9,082 nucleotides of DNA, taken from contig URVS01000052.1 in assembly GCA_900551385.1 (NCBI GenBank), positions 1-9,082 of the forward strand. The letters are read 5' to 3'. The stretch comes from an uncultured Mollicutes bacterium (GTDB lineage: Bacteria; Bacillota_I; Bacilli_A; RFN20; CAG-449). A program made the translations under genes and the position numbers. Shown here piece after piece: positions 1-7,008 of this stretch (position 1 is its first letter; every line of letters begins with the position of its first letter). Below the pieces are notes generated by a model. It saw only the letters and a program-made list of their open reading frames with translations, was not told where the DNA came from and did no database searches.

Positions 1-453
1 TATATCATTAATAATTATCCTAATAAAAAATATTATGTTGACGCTATATCACCAACTAAAGTAAAAAAATATAAAAATTTTCTTAATAAATTATATTTAA
101 TTAAATGTAATATTCATGAAGCTAAAGAATTAGTAGGTAAAGATCTATCACCTTATGATTTAACTAAAGAATTATTAAATCTAGGTATAAAAAATGTTGT
201 GGTTTCTAATAGCTCTCATAATATATATTATGGAAACAATTTAGGAATCGATGTTTTAGAAGTAAAACCAGTTAAAGATTTTGAAAATACTACTGGGTGT
301 GGTGATGCTTTAACGAGTGGATTAATTAATCACTTAATTAGAAATCATTCATTAAAAGAAGCAGTAGAATTTGCTCATCAATTATCAATAATAACTTTAA
401 TGAGTAAATCCGCTACCACAAAGGAAGTTGAAAAATTTAAAAATATTGAATAA
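1..453 (+). CDS. PfkB-family kinase, pseudouridine kinase-like (5' end outside window)
   Basis: The reading frame is open from base 1 to the TAA at 451-453, so this is the last 150 codons of a gene starting upstream; the GTG at 199 is an internal Val. PfkB kinases phosphorylate sugars and nucleosides. The visible part has the C-terminal family signature: NTTGCGDAL around residues 96-104, whose Asp (about residue 102, codon 304-306) is the expected catalytic base. Further upstream are the VDAIS...K segment (about 13-22) and an N-x-x-EA-x-L-x-G stretch (about 39-47), in the arrangement seen in PsuK (VDPVS...K, KPNRLEAETLSG). Two departures are visible: GCGD replaces the usual GAGD, and KCN replaces KPN. 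PsuK makes pseudouridine 5'-phosphate, which the PsuG glycosidase then breaks down; psuG, if present, would lie outside the window. Another PfkB specificity cannot be excluded because the N-terminal substrate-binding half is missing. It lies 28 nt upstream of ispD. Confidence 0.75.
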   Translation, partial: YIINNYPNKKYYVDAISPTKVKKYKNFLNKLYLIKCNIHEAKELVGKDLSPYDLTKELLNLGIKNVVVSNSSHNIYYGNNLGIDVLEVKPVKDFENTTGCGDALTSGLINHLIRNHSLKEAVEFAHQLSIITLMSKSATTKEVEKFKNIE

Positions 454-471
454 TATCATTTATAATGATAT
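453..471. other. Small AT-rich hairpin between the kinase and ispD
   Basis: ATATCATT (453-460) and AATGATAT (464-471) form a perfect 8-bp stem around a 3-nt TAT loop, starting inside the kinase stop codon and followed by GTTTT. It has only one G-C pair per arm and no long U tract, so it is a poor terminator. It could trim or stabilise the upstream message, or weakly attenuate read-through into ispD. Chance in such AT-rich DNA is a real alternative. Confidence 0.3.
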
Positions 472-481
472 GTTTTAAAGT

Positions 482-1150
482 ATGAATATAGCTATTATTT
501 TATCTGCCGGTATCGGTTCAAGAATGAAAAATGATTTACCAAAACAGTTTATTGAAATTGACAATAAACCAATTTTTATTTACACTCTTGAAAAATTTAT
601 TAACCAAGTTGATAAAATAATTTTAGTTATTAACACTGATTTTAAAGATTTATATTATTATTATTTAGACAAATTTAATATTAAAAATATTAATTTAGTT
701 AATGGTGGATCAACTAGACAACAATCTGTCTATAATGCTTTATCTTCTTTAAATTGCCAAGATAATGATATAATTTTAATTCATGATGGAGCTAGACCAT
801 TAATTGATAAAAATATCATTAAACAAAATATTGAGATTTGTAAATCAACAAATAATGTAGCAGTAACTGTTATTAAGTTAGTTGATACTATTATCAATAA
901 GGATTATAATCTTCTTGATAGAGATAATCTCTATGCAGTACAAACACCACAAACATTTCCTTATAAATTAATTATGTTTTTACATAACAATGCTAAAAAA
1001 AATAATATAGTTAATGTTAGTGATGATGCTCAACTTGCAAAAAAACAAGGATATAAAATTGAATATGTTATGGGTTCAAGATTAAATATAAAAATAACTG
1101 AACCTGATGACTTAAATTTCTTTAAATTATTAAAAGTAGGTGATAAATAA
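482..1150 (+). CDS. ispD: 2-C-methyl-D-erythritol 4-phosphate cytidylyltransferase
   Basis: IspD transfers CMP from CTP to methylerythritol 4-phosphate, the third step of the MEP isoprenoid pathway, in the cytosol. The 222 residues match the usual family length. Motifs in order: AGIGSRM (9-15, Arg14) and PKQF (20-23, Lys21), which bind the CTP triphosphate; GGSTRQQSV (75-83); HDGARP (101-106, Asp102); VDT (134-136); DR (146-147) leading into QTPQTF (154-159); SDDAQL (180-185); and NIKITEPDDL (202-211, Lys204). The related ribitol-phosphate enzyme TarI shares the front motifs, but the Arg147/QTPQ/SDDA/NIKIT series and the overall resemblance to B. subtilis IspD favour IspD. The upstream region (TTTTAAAG) has only a weak Shine-Dalgarno match, so initiation may depend on read-through from the kinase gene. 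The stop codon abuts the ATG of the next gene. No other MEP gene is in view. Confidence 0.9.
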   Translation: MNIAIILSAGIGSRMKNDLPKQFIEIDNKPIFIYTLEKFINQVDKIILVINTDFKDLYYYYLDKFNIKNINLVNGGSTRQQSVYNALSSLNCQDNDIILIHDGARPLIDKNIIKQNIEICKSTNNVAVTVIKLVDTIINKDYNLLDRDNLYAVQTPQTFPYKLIMFLHNNAKKNNIVNVSDDAQLAKKQGYKIEYVMGSRLNIKITEPDDLNFFKLLKVGDK

Positions 1151-1540
1151 ATGGAATTTCAAATTGGAGATATTATGGTTGGTGAAGTAACAGGAATTCA
1201 ACCTTATGGAGCGTTTATTAGATTTCCTAATGAAGAATGTGGTTTAATTCATATTTCTGAAATTTCATCTTATTTTGTAAGAAATATTACTGATTATGTT
1301 AATATAGGTCAACAAGTTAGAGTCAAAATTATTGGAATAGTTGAAGATAAAAAAATGTATAAATTATCTTTAAAACAAGTGGCAGAAAGAAGAAGACAAA
1401 ACATAAGAAAAATGTCTGATCCTTTACCAATAAGAAAAAAAAGAGTTACCATTTCTAAAGTTGATTTTGCTCCTTTAAAAGAGCATTTACAACAATGGAT
1501 TGATATAGAACTTAAAAAAATGGAGGAAGAAAATGATTAA
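1151..1540 (+). CDS. S1-domain RNA-binding protein, YugI/GSP13/CvfD-like
   Basis: A 129-residue protein with one S1 domain (about residues 3-76: [17 protein letters not shown], then [10 protein letters not shown], then VKIIGIV...LSLKQ). A basic linker (about 79-100, rich in Arg/Lys) and a short C-terminal helix ([12 protein letters not shown], 106-117) follow. S1 domain, charged linker and F-x-x-LK-x-x-L-x-x-WI tail are the layout of B. subtilis YugI (general stress protein 13) and streptococcal CvfD, which associate with ribosomes or RNA and affect stress and virulence gene expression. The molecular role in this organism is not known. It starts directly after the ispD stop, with AGGTGA at 1138-1143 inside the ispD end serving as ribosome binding site, and its last 8 nt overlap pgi, so translation of all three is probably coupled. 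In B. subtilis yugI also lies close to pgi. Confidence 0.85.
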   Translation: MEFQIGDIMVGEVTGIQPYGAFIRFPNEECGLIHISEISSYFVRNITDYVNIGQQVRVKIIGIVEDKKMYKLSLKQVAERRRQNIRKMSDPLPIRKKRVTISKVDFAPLKEHLQQWIDIELKKMEEEND

Positions 1541-2813
1541 GTTAGATTTATCAAATGTTATCGAAAAAATACCTTTTGCTGAATATGAGCAAAAAGTAAG
1601 TAAAATCAATAAAATGATTGATGAAAAAACAGGAGCAGGAAATGATTTTCTTGGCTGGACTACATGGCCTACTGATTATGATAAAGAAGAATTTGCAAGA
1701 ATCAAAAAAGCTGCTCAAGAAATTAGAGAAAATTATGATGTTTTAGTTGTCGCAGGTATTGGTGGAAGTTATTTAGGAGCTAGATGTGCGATTGAAGCAT
1801 TAAGAGGCCTTTATCCAACAGATAAATTAGAAATAATTTATTTTGGTAATACTTTATCATCAACATATATTGCTCAAGTTTTAAAATATTTAGAAAATAA
1901 AAAATTTGCAATTAATGTTATTTCTAAATCAGGTACAACTACTGAAACTAGTGTTGCATTTAGATTATTAAAAGAATTATTAATCAAACAAGTTGGTAAA
2001 GAAAATGCAAGTAAAGCAATTTATGCTACAACTGATAAAGCTCGTGGTGCTTTAAAGAAAGAAGCTGATGAAGAACATTATCAAACATTTGTTATTCCTG
2101 ACGATATCGGTGGTAGATATTCAGTTATAACAGCCGTTGGTCTTTTACCAATAGCAGCAGCAGGTCTTGATATTGATGCATTAATGAATGGTTGTGCAGC
2201 TGCTCAAAAAGATTTTGATAATCCAGATTTAAAAACAAATTTAGCTTATCAATATGCAGTATGCAGAAATTATTTCTTAAATCATAATAAACAAGTTGAA
2301 TTATTTGTTACTTATGAACCTCATTTCACTCAAATTGGTGAATGGTTAAAACAATTATTTGGTGAATCAGAAGGAAAAGATAAAAAAGGTTTATTACCTG
2401 ATTCAGTTACATTCTCAACAGATTTACATTCTTTAGGTCAATTCATCCAACAAGGATCACCTGTTTTATTTGAAACAATTGTAAGAACTGAAAAACCTAC
2501 TTTAGATGTTACAGTTCCTCATGATGAAGATAACCTTGATGGTTTAAATTTCTTAGCAGGAAAGAATATGTCATTTGTTAATGAAAAAGCTTTTGAAGGT
2601 ACTTTAAGAGCCCATGTTGATGATGGTCAAGTTCCAAACATTGTTGTAACAATCGAACAAATGAACGAATATAATTTAGGTTATTTATTCTATTTCTTTA
2701 TGAGAGCATGTGCTATGTCATGTTATTTAACTGGTGTTAATCCATTTAATCAACCTGGTGTAGAAATTTACAAGAAAAATATGTTCCATTTATTAGGAAA
2801 ACCTGGTTATTAA
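1533..2813 (+). CDS. pgi: Glucose-6-phosphate isomerase
   Basis: Interconverts glucose 6-phosphate and fructose 6-phosphate in glycolysis and gluconeogenesis, in the cytosol. The 426 residues are slightly shorter than Bacillus Pgi (about 450). Both SIS sugar-isomerase domains are intact. GIGGSYLGA (75-83) and SKSGTTTET (131-139) bind the phosphate. [13 protein letters not shown] (191-203, Arg195) is PGI signature 1, FGESEGK (276-282) carries the acid/base Glu region, and His299 in STDLHSLGQ is the expected ring-opening residue. [17 protein letters not shown] (401-417, Lys414) is signature 2. No catalytic residue appears to be missing. The start is well set by a strong GGAGGAAG at 1522-1529, inside the end of the S1 gene, with an 8-nt gene overlap. 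It is the last gene of the plus-strand operon and is followed by a hairpin terminator. Confidence 0.97.
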   Translation: MIKLDLSNVIEKIPFAEYEQKVSKINKMIDEKTGAGNDFLGWTTWPTDYDKEEFARIKKAAQEIRENYDVLVVAGIGGSYLGARCAIEALRGLYPTDKLEIIYFGNTLSSTYIAQVLKYLENKKFAINVISKSGTTTETSVAFRLLKELLIKQVGKENASKAIYATTDKARGALKKEADEEHYQTFVIPDDIGGRYSVITAVGLLPIAAAGLDIDALMNGCAAAQKDFDNPDLKTNLAYQYAVCRNYFLNHNKQVELFVTYEPHFTQIGEWLKQLFGESEGKDKKGLLPDSVTFSTDLHSLGQFIQQGSPVLFETIVRTEKPTLDVTVPHDEDNLDGLNFLAGKNMSFVNEKAFEGTLRAHVDDGQVPNIVVTIEQMNEYNLGYLFYFFMRACAMSCYLTGVNPFNQPGVEIYKKNMFHLLGKPGY

Positions 2814-2832
2814 TATATAATTTAATTAATTC

Positions 2833-2868
2833 AAAAAAAGAACTTATGCAAACCACATAGTTCTTTTT
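2833..2868. terminator. Bidirectional rho-independent terminator between pgi and the ABC operon
   Basis: AAAAAAAGAACTTATG (2833-2848) pairs with CATAGTTCTTTTT (2856-2868) with one bulged T, around the loop CAAACCA. The A-rich left arm and T-rich right arm supply a U tract on either strand (TTTTTATTTT rightward, TTTTTTT leftward). It sits 19 nt after the pgi stop and 3 nt beyond the exporter stop, the position expected of a shared terminator for convergent operons. Confidence 0.88.
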
Positions 2869-2871
2869 ATT

Positions 2872-4623
2872 TTAGTTTTCAAATTGACTATTATATAATT
2901 TAGTGTAAAAGCCATTCTTTTTCATTAAAGATTGATGTGTGCCTTTTTCAATAACATCACCATTATTCATAACTAAAATTAAATCAGCATTTTTAATTGT
3001 TGATAATCTATGAGCAATGACAAAGCTTGTTTTATTTTTAGTCAAAGAATCCATTGCTTTTTGAATTAATAATTCAGTTCTTGTATCAACTGATGATGTA
3101 GCTTCATCAAGAATCATCATTGGTGAATTTTGTAACATTGCTCTAGCAATAGTAAGTAATTGTTTTTGTCCACTTGAAATAGTTAAACTTTCAGATATTA
3201 CTGTATCTAGACCATTAGGTAAAGTTCTAATAAATTTTTCTAATCCACATTCTTTTAATACTTCATTTATTTGCTCATCAGTAATATTTTCCATATTATA
3301 AACAAGGTTTTCTCTAATAGTTCCTTCAAATAACCATGTATCTTGCAAAACCATACTAAATGCTTTATGAACATCTTTTCTTGAAATATCTAAAGTTGAT
3401 TTATCATCAATTTTAATACTACCTTTATTGATATCATAAAATCTCATAAGTAAATTAACCATTGTTGTTTTACCTGCTCCAGTGGGACCTACAATAGCAA
3501 CTTTTTGTCCTGGTTTAACATAACATGAAAAATCATGAATAATAATTTTATCTTTCATATCAGGATAAGCAAATTGAACATTTTCAAAATCTACTTTACC
3601 AATAATATTATTATCTAAATGTAATTTATCACTTTCATCAGGCATTTCTTTTTCTTCTAAAAATTCAAATATTCTTTTAGCAGCTGCTGAAGAAGTTTGC
3701 ATATTAGTTAATCCTTGAGCAATTTGAGTTAAAGGTGAAGTAAATAATCTAACATATAAAATAAACGCTGTAATAATACCAAATTCGGTAATTGTACCAT
3801 TTAATAATAAAATTGAACCAAGTACACATACCGCTACATAAGATACATTACCAATAATACTCATTAATGGTTGCATCATTCCTGATAAAAATTGTGATTT
3901 CCAGTTGGCATCATAAACATTTTTATTTAAATTATCAAAATACATATTAACATTATCTTTTGCTAATGAGATTTTAATAACATCATGACCAGTATACATT
4001 TCTTCAACATAGCCATTTAAATCACCTAAAGATTTTTGTCTCGCTATAAAATATTTTTGTGAATTTTTCATAACAATAACAATAATTAATAAACCAATTA
4101 AAGTTATTCCTAAAGCCACTAAAGCAAGTCTCCATTCGGTTATAAACATCATAATTAAGCAACCAATAAATTGAGTAACAGCACTGATAATTGTTGGTAA
4201 ACTATTTGTTAAACCTTGTTGCAATGTTGATACATCGTTAGTAACTCTACTTAAAATATCACCTTGATAATGAGTATTAAAATATTCTTGAGGAATATTA
4301 TTTATTTTTTCAGAAATATCATTTCTCATTCTATATGACATTTTTAAAGTAACTTTAGCCATAATATATTGTTGAATAAAAGTAAATAAAGCACCTAAAC
4401 AATAAATTACAATTAAAACAATAGCAGTTTTAGTAATACCATTTATATCAATTCCAGTAGCAAATCCATTTGCTATTAAATTAGTAATATCTCCTATTTT
4501 ATTAGGTCCAATAATCGTAAGTATTGCACTTAAACAAGCTAAAATAAGCGCTAGAATAACAATACCTATACTTCCTTTCATATAATTAGAAGTTTTAGCT
4601 AATGCATTTTTAATATTATTCAT
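2872..4623 (-). CDS. Heterodimeric ABC exporter subunit with the consensus catalytic site
   Basis: A 583-residue half-transporter: an N-terminal six-helix exporter domain (hydrophobic stretches near 18-40, 65-85, 140-160, 165-185, 255-275 and 280-293) fused to a nucleotide-binding domain. Motifs: Walker A GPTGAGKTT (379-387), Q-loop Gln427, signature TISSGQ (481-486), Walker B MMILDEATS (502-510) with catalytic Glu507, and H-loop His538. Walker A, Walker B and the switch His are canonical, but the signature reads SSGQ where SGGQ is usual. In heterodimeric exporters of the BmrCD, LmrCD and TM287/288 type, the catalytically competent chain has exactly this make-up and lends its altered signature to the partner's degenerate site. 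The start ATG follows a perfect AGGAGGT (4629-4635, read on minus) that overlaps the stop of the partner gene, so the two are translated together. The substrate is unknown; multidrug or lipid-like export is usual for the family. Confidence 0.92.
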   Translation of the reverse strand: MNNIKNALAKTSNYMKGSIGIVILALILACLSAILTIIGPNKIGDITNLIANGFATGIDINGITKTAIVLIVIYCLGALFTFIQQYIMAKVTLKMSYRMRNDISEKINNIPQEYFNTHYQGDILSRVTNDVSTLQQGLTNSLPTIISAVTQFIGCLIMMFITEWRLALVALGITLIGLLIIVIVMKNSQKYFIARQKSLGDLNGYVEEMYTGHDVIKISLAKDNVNMYFDNLNKNVYDANWKSQFLSGMMQPLMSIIGNVSYVAVCVLGSILLLNGTITEFGIITAFILYVRLFTSPLTQIAQGLTNMQTSSAAAKRIFEFLEEKEMPDESDKLHLDNNIIGKVDFENVQFAYPDMKDKIIIHDFSCYVKPGQKVAIVGPTGAGKTTMVNLLMRFYDINKGSIKIDDKSTLDISRKDVHKAFSMVLQDTWLFEGTIRENLVYNMENITDEQINEVLKECGLEKFIRTLPNGLDTVISESLTISSGQKQLLTIARAMLQNSPMMILDEATSSVDTRTELLIQKAMDSLTKNKTSFVIAHRLSTIKNADLILVMNNGDVIEKGTHQSLMKKNGFYTKLYNSQFEN

Positions 4624-4633
4624 AAAATACCTC

Positions 4634-6391
4634 CTAATTTAATTCTTCTTTGCTTAATTGAGAATAAGCAATTTCTTGATAAACACTACAATTTTTCATT
4701 AAATTATCATGTGTATCATATCCAACCATTTTACCATTATCTAAAACAATAATTTTATCCGCATGTCTAATAGTTGATATTCTTTGAGCAACAATAATTT
4801 TTGTTGTATCTTTTTCTTTTGTATTAAGTTCTTCTCTTAATTTAGCATCTGTTTTATAATCAAGAGCAGAAAATGAATCATCAAATATTAAAATTTCTGG
4901 TTTTCTAGCTATTGCTCTAGCAATACTAATTCTTTGTTTTTGACCACCCGAAACATTTCTACCCAATTGAGCTATTTTATAATTTTCTTTATCATCCAAT
5001 TTATCAACAAATTCTTTTGCTTGAGATATTTCTAAAGCGTTAGCTAAATTATCTTCATTTTTATCTTGATTACTTTCACCAAAGAAAACATTATCTTCAA
5101 TAGTACCTGAAAATAACATTGCTTTTTGAGTAACATAACCTATTTTATTATATAAGCTATCAAAAGTATAATTTTTAACATTTTCACCATCAATTAAAAC
5201 TTCTCCACTTGTCGCATCATAAAATCTACTAATTAAACTTATAAGAGTAGTTTTTCCACTTCCTGTTGCGCCAATAATAGCTAAAGTTTGACCTTGTTCG
5301 ATTTTAAAATTTATATTTTCTAATTCATCTTCTTTAGAATTAGGATATCTAAAATTAACATTTTTAAATTCAACAGTACCAACTTTATTACCTTCAGTTA
5401 ATAATCCTTCTTTAATGCTTGTTTTTGTTGATAAAACTTCATTAATTCTTTCAGCAGAAACTTGAGCTTGTGGTAACATCATAAATATCATAACTAACAT
5501 CATAAAAGACATTACTACATATGTAGCGTATGTACTAAATACAATTACATTACTAAACATAGTTAATCTATCCGCTACATTTTCAATAGCAATATTATTG
5601 ATTAAAATTGCACCTAACCAATAAATAACCAAAGATAAGCCATTCATAGATAAAGACATCATTGGTTGCATTAAAGCAAATAATTTTTGATTTTTTAACT
5701 GTAAATTGTTCATTTCTTTATTAGCTTTTTCAAATTTTTCATTTTGATAATCTTCAGCATTAAAAGCATGAACTACACTGATACCAGTTAAATTTTCTCT
5801 AGTAACTTTATTAATTTTATCAGTTAATTTTTGCACTTTTCTAAATCTAGGTAAACAAGTAGACATAATTAAGAAAACACTAATACAAATTACTACAACA
5901 AAACCTAATGTAACAACTGATAATTCCCAACTCTTATTTAATATTTTAATAACAGCCCAAATAGCCATAACAGGAGCTTTAATAATCATTTGCAATCCCA
6001 TAGATACAATCATTTGAATTTGAGTAATATCATTAGTAGTTCTAGTAATTAAACTTGGTATAGAGAAGTTCTGCATATCTTGTTTACTTAAATCAATAAC
6101 ATTATGAAATAATCTTCTTCTTAATTCATAACTAAATCCTGAAGCTACTTTTGAAGATAAAAAGCCACATGAAATAGCCAAAACTGCACTACATAAAGTA
6201 CATAATATCATTTTTAAACCAACATTCATCAAAGCACTAACTTCAGTATTAGGTGTTTTTAACAATGTAGTTAATTCTGTCATATAATCAGGTAAAGATA
6301 AATCAAAATAAATTTGACCTAAAACAAAAATAACGCATATAATTGACATAATTATTTCTTTATGTCTCATATTTTTTAATAATTTAATCAT
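4634..6391 (-). CDS. Heterodimeric ABC exporter subunit with the degenerate ATP site
   Basis: A 585-residue half-transporter with a six-helix exporter domain (about 1-310) and a nucleotide-binding domain (about 335-585). Walker A GATGSGKTT (374-382), Q-loop Gln422 and signature VSGGQ (490-494) are consensus. Walker B reads LIFDDSFSALD (501-511), so Asp505 stands where the catalytic Glu should be, and the H-loop reads VAQRIST with Gln536 in place of the switch His. This is the pattern of the non-catalytic chain of heterodimeric exporters (LmrC, BmrC, TM287 group): this chain binds ATP at a degenerate site and contributes a good signature to the partner's active site. It should work only with the downstream subunit. 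The ATG overlaps the regulator's TGA as ATGA (6388-6391), with TCCTCC at 6398-6403 (GGAGGA on minus) as ribosome binding site, so expression is coupled to the regulator. Efflux of a toxic compound is likely, but the substrate is not readable from sequence. Confidence 0.92.
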   Translation of the reverse strand: MIKLLKNMRHKEIIMSIICVIFVLGQIYFDLSLPDYMTELTTLLKTPNTEVSALMNVGLKMILCTLCSAVLAISCGFLSSKVASGFSYELRRRLFHNVIDLSKQDMQNFSIPSLITRTTNDITQIQMIVSMGLQMIIKAPVMAIWAVIKILNKSWELSVVTLGFVVVICISVFLIMSTCLPRFRKVQKLTDKINKVTRENLTGISVVHAFNAEDYQNEKFEKANKEMNNLQLKNQKLFALMQPMMSLSMNGLSLVIYWLGAILINNIAIENVADRLTMFSNVIVFSTYATYVVMSFMMLVMIFMMLPQAQVSAERINEVLSTKTSIKEGLLTEGNKVGTVEFKNVNFRYPNSKEDELENINFKIEQGQTLAIIGATGSGKTTLISLISRFYDATSGEVLIDGENVKNYTFDSLYNKIGYVTQKAMLFSGTIEDNVFFGESNQDKNEDNLANALEISQAKEFVDKLDDKENYKIAQLGRNVSGGQKQRISIARAIARKPEILIFDDSFSALDYKTDAKLREELNTKEKDTTKIIVAQRISTIRHADKIIVLDNGKMVGYDTHDNLMKNCSVYQEIAYSQLSKEELN

Positions 6392-6852
6392 TCATTTTCC
6401 TCCAATCCATTCTTTTTTATTTGTTCTATGTTTTTTTCAAATATATTAAGACAACTTTGAAATTGTTTAATATCTTCATCAGATAATCCTTTGGTAATTG
6501 CAAAAGCAAATTTTTCTTGTAATTTCTTTCCTTTTTCAATTACATTTTTAGTTTTTTCAGTACATATCAATCGATATTTTCTTCGATCTCCTTCAACATC
6601 TTCTCTAACTAAATAACCATATTTAACTAAATTATCAACATGGAAAGAAACAATACCTGGTTTAAAGCCACGATATTTACATATATCTTTTGCTGTATTG
6701 TATTCAGGATTATTACTTAAAAACATAAGTATATCCATTGCCATAGGTGGCAAATCAGTTTCTTCACAAATTGGTTGCATAGCTTTATGGTATGCTTCGA
6801 TAAATTTATTAAATGTTTTAACCATTTTTACTGCGTTTGTATCTTGTTTCAT
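6388..6852 (-). CDS. MarR-family transcriptional regulator of the exporter operon
   Basis: With the start chosen here the protein is 154 residues, beginning MKQDTNAVKM, a normal MarR length. A winged helix-turn-helix is visible: an N-terminal dimerisation helix, then the MDILMFLSNN helix, a recognition helix region (FKPGIVSFHVDNLVKYGYL), a DRRKYRL wing (the family D-x-R hallmark) and a long C-terminal dimerisation helix. The same frame is open upstream to an ATG at 6901-6903. That ATG is unlikely to be used: it lies in the spacer of a good promoter and has no ribosome binding site, whereas 6852 has GGAGGT at 6856-6861. MarR proteins bind their own promoter as dimers and release it on binding a ligand, so this is probably a repressor of itself and the two transporter genes, with an export substrate as inducer. 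The gene overlaps the first transporter gene by 4 nt. Confidence 0.9.
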   Translation of the reverse strand: MKQDTNAVKMVKTFNKFIEAYHKAMQPICEETDLPPMAMDILMFLSNNPEYNTAKDICKYRGFKPGIVSFHVDNLVKYGYLVREDVEGDRRKYRLICTEKTKNVIEKGKKLQEKFAFAITKGLSDEDIKQFQSCLNIFEKNIEQIKKNGLEENE

Positions 6853-6855
6853 AAA

Positions 6856-6861
6856 ACCTCC
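6856..6861 (-). promoter_or_regulatory. Ribosome binding site that fixes the MarR start
   Basis: ACCTCC on the plus strand is GGAGGT on minus, ending 3 nt before the ATG at 6852-6850. It is the only strong Shine-Dalgarno sequence ahead of the regulator and supports this start over the in-frame ATG 51 nt upstream. The spacing is a little short but workable. Confidence 0.75.
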
Positions 6862-6873
6862 AAAATTAAATAT

Positions 6874-6897
6874 TCTAATATTGAACAATCTAATATT
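6874..6897. promoter_or_regulatory. Candidate MarR operator (repeated TCTAATATT)
   Basis: TCTAATATT occurs at 6874-6882 and again at 6889-6897, a 15-bp direct repeat, with the small dyad ATTGAACAAT (6880-6889) between and overlapping both copies. The element covers the edge of the -10 box and the predicted transcription start, where a bound repressor would block RNA polymerase. Assigning it to the adjacent MarR protein is inference from position; local AT bias makes part of the repeat cheap. Confidence 0.45.
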
Positions 6898-6922
6898 ATT
6901 CATATTTATTTTTTTATGTCAA
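6895..6922 (-). promoter_or_regulatory. Sigma-A-type promoter of the MarR/ABC operon
   Basis: Read on minus, TTGACA (6922-6917) is a perfect -35 box, followed by a 16-nt spacer and AATAAT (6900-6895), which matches TATAAT at five of six positions. Transcription would start near 6888, leaving a leader of about 36 nt with the ribosome binding site at 6861-6856. The unit just upstream ends in a strong terminator, so a promoter is expected here. Confidence 0.75.
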
Positions 6923-6952
6923 CAATTAATTTTAATGAAAGCATTTTCAACA

Positions 6953-6989
6953 CAAAAAAAATAGTAGCCATATAAAACTACTATCTCTT
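6953..6989 (-). terminator. Rho-independent terminator after the proS-like ORF
   Basis: On minus, ATAGTAG (6984-6978 side) pairs with CTACTAT (6967-6961) around a 10-nt loop, and the stem can be extended outwards by A-U and G-U pairs. It is followed at once by a run of eight T (plus-strand A run 6953-6960). It begins about 20 nt after the stop codon of the 7009-7968 ORF and separates it from the MarR promoter. Confidence 0.88.
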
Positions 6990-7008
6990 TAAATTTAAAA
7001 TATTAACT

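Noticed and set aside
461..466. Exact TATAAT before ispD as a possible internal promoter.
   Set aside because: No acceptable -35 box lies 15-19 nt upstream, the hexamer sits inside the AT hairpin, and such hexamers are common in DNA of this composition.
482..1150. TarI (ribitol-5-phosphate cytidylyltransferase) instead of IspD.
   Set aside because: The HDGARP, Arg147/QTPQTF, SDDA and NIKITEPDDL motifs and close likeness to Bacillus IspD fit better, and no teichoic acid genes adjoin.
6698..6975. Two overlapping plus-strand ORFs (88 and 66 codons) opposite the MarR gene and its promoter.
   Set aside because: They lie antisense to a clear MarR gene, cross its promoter and a terminator, have no ribosome binding site and show no recognisable domain.
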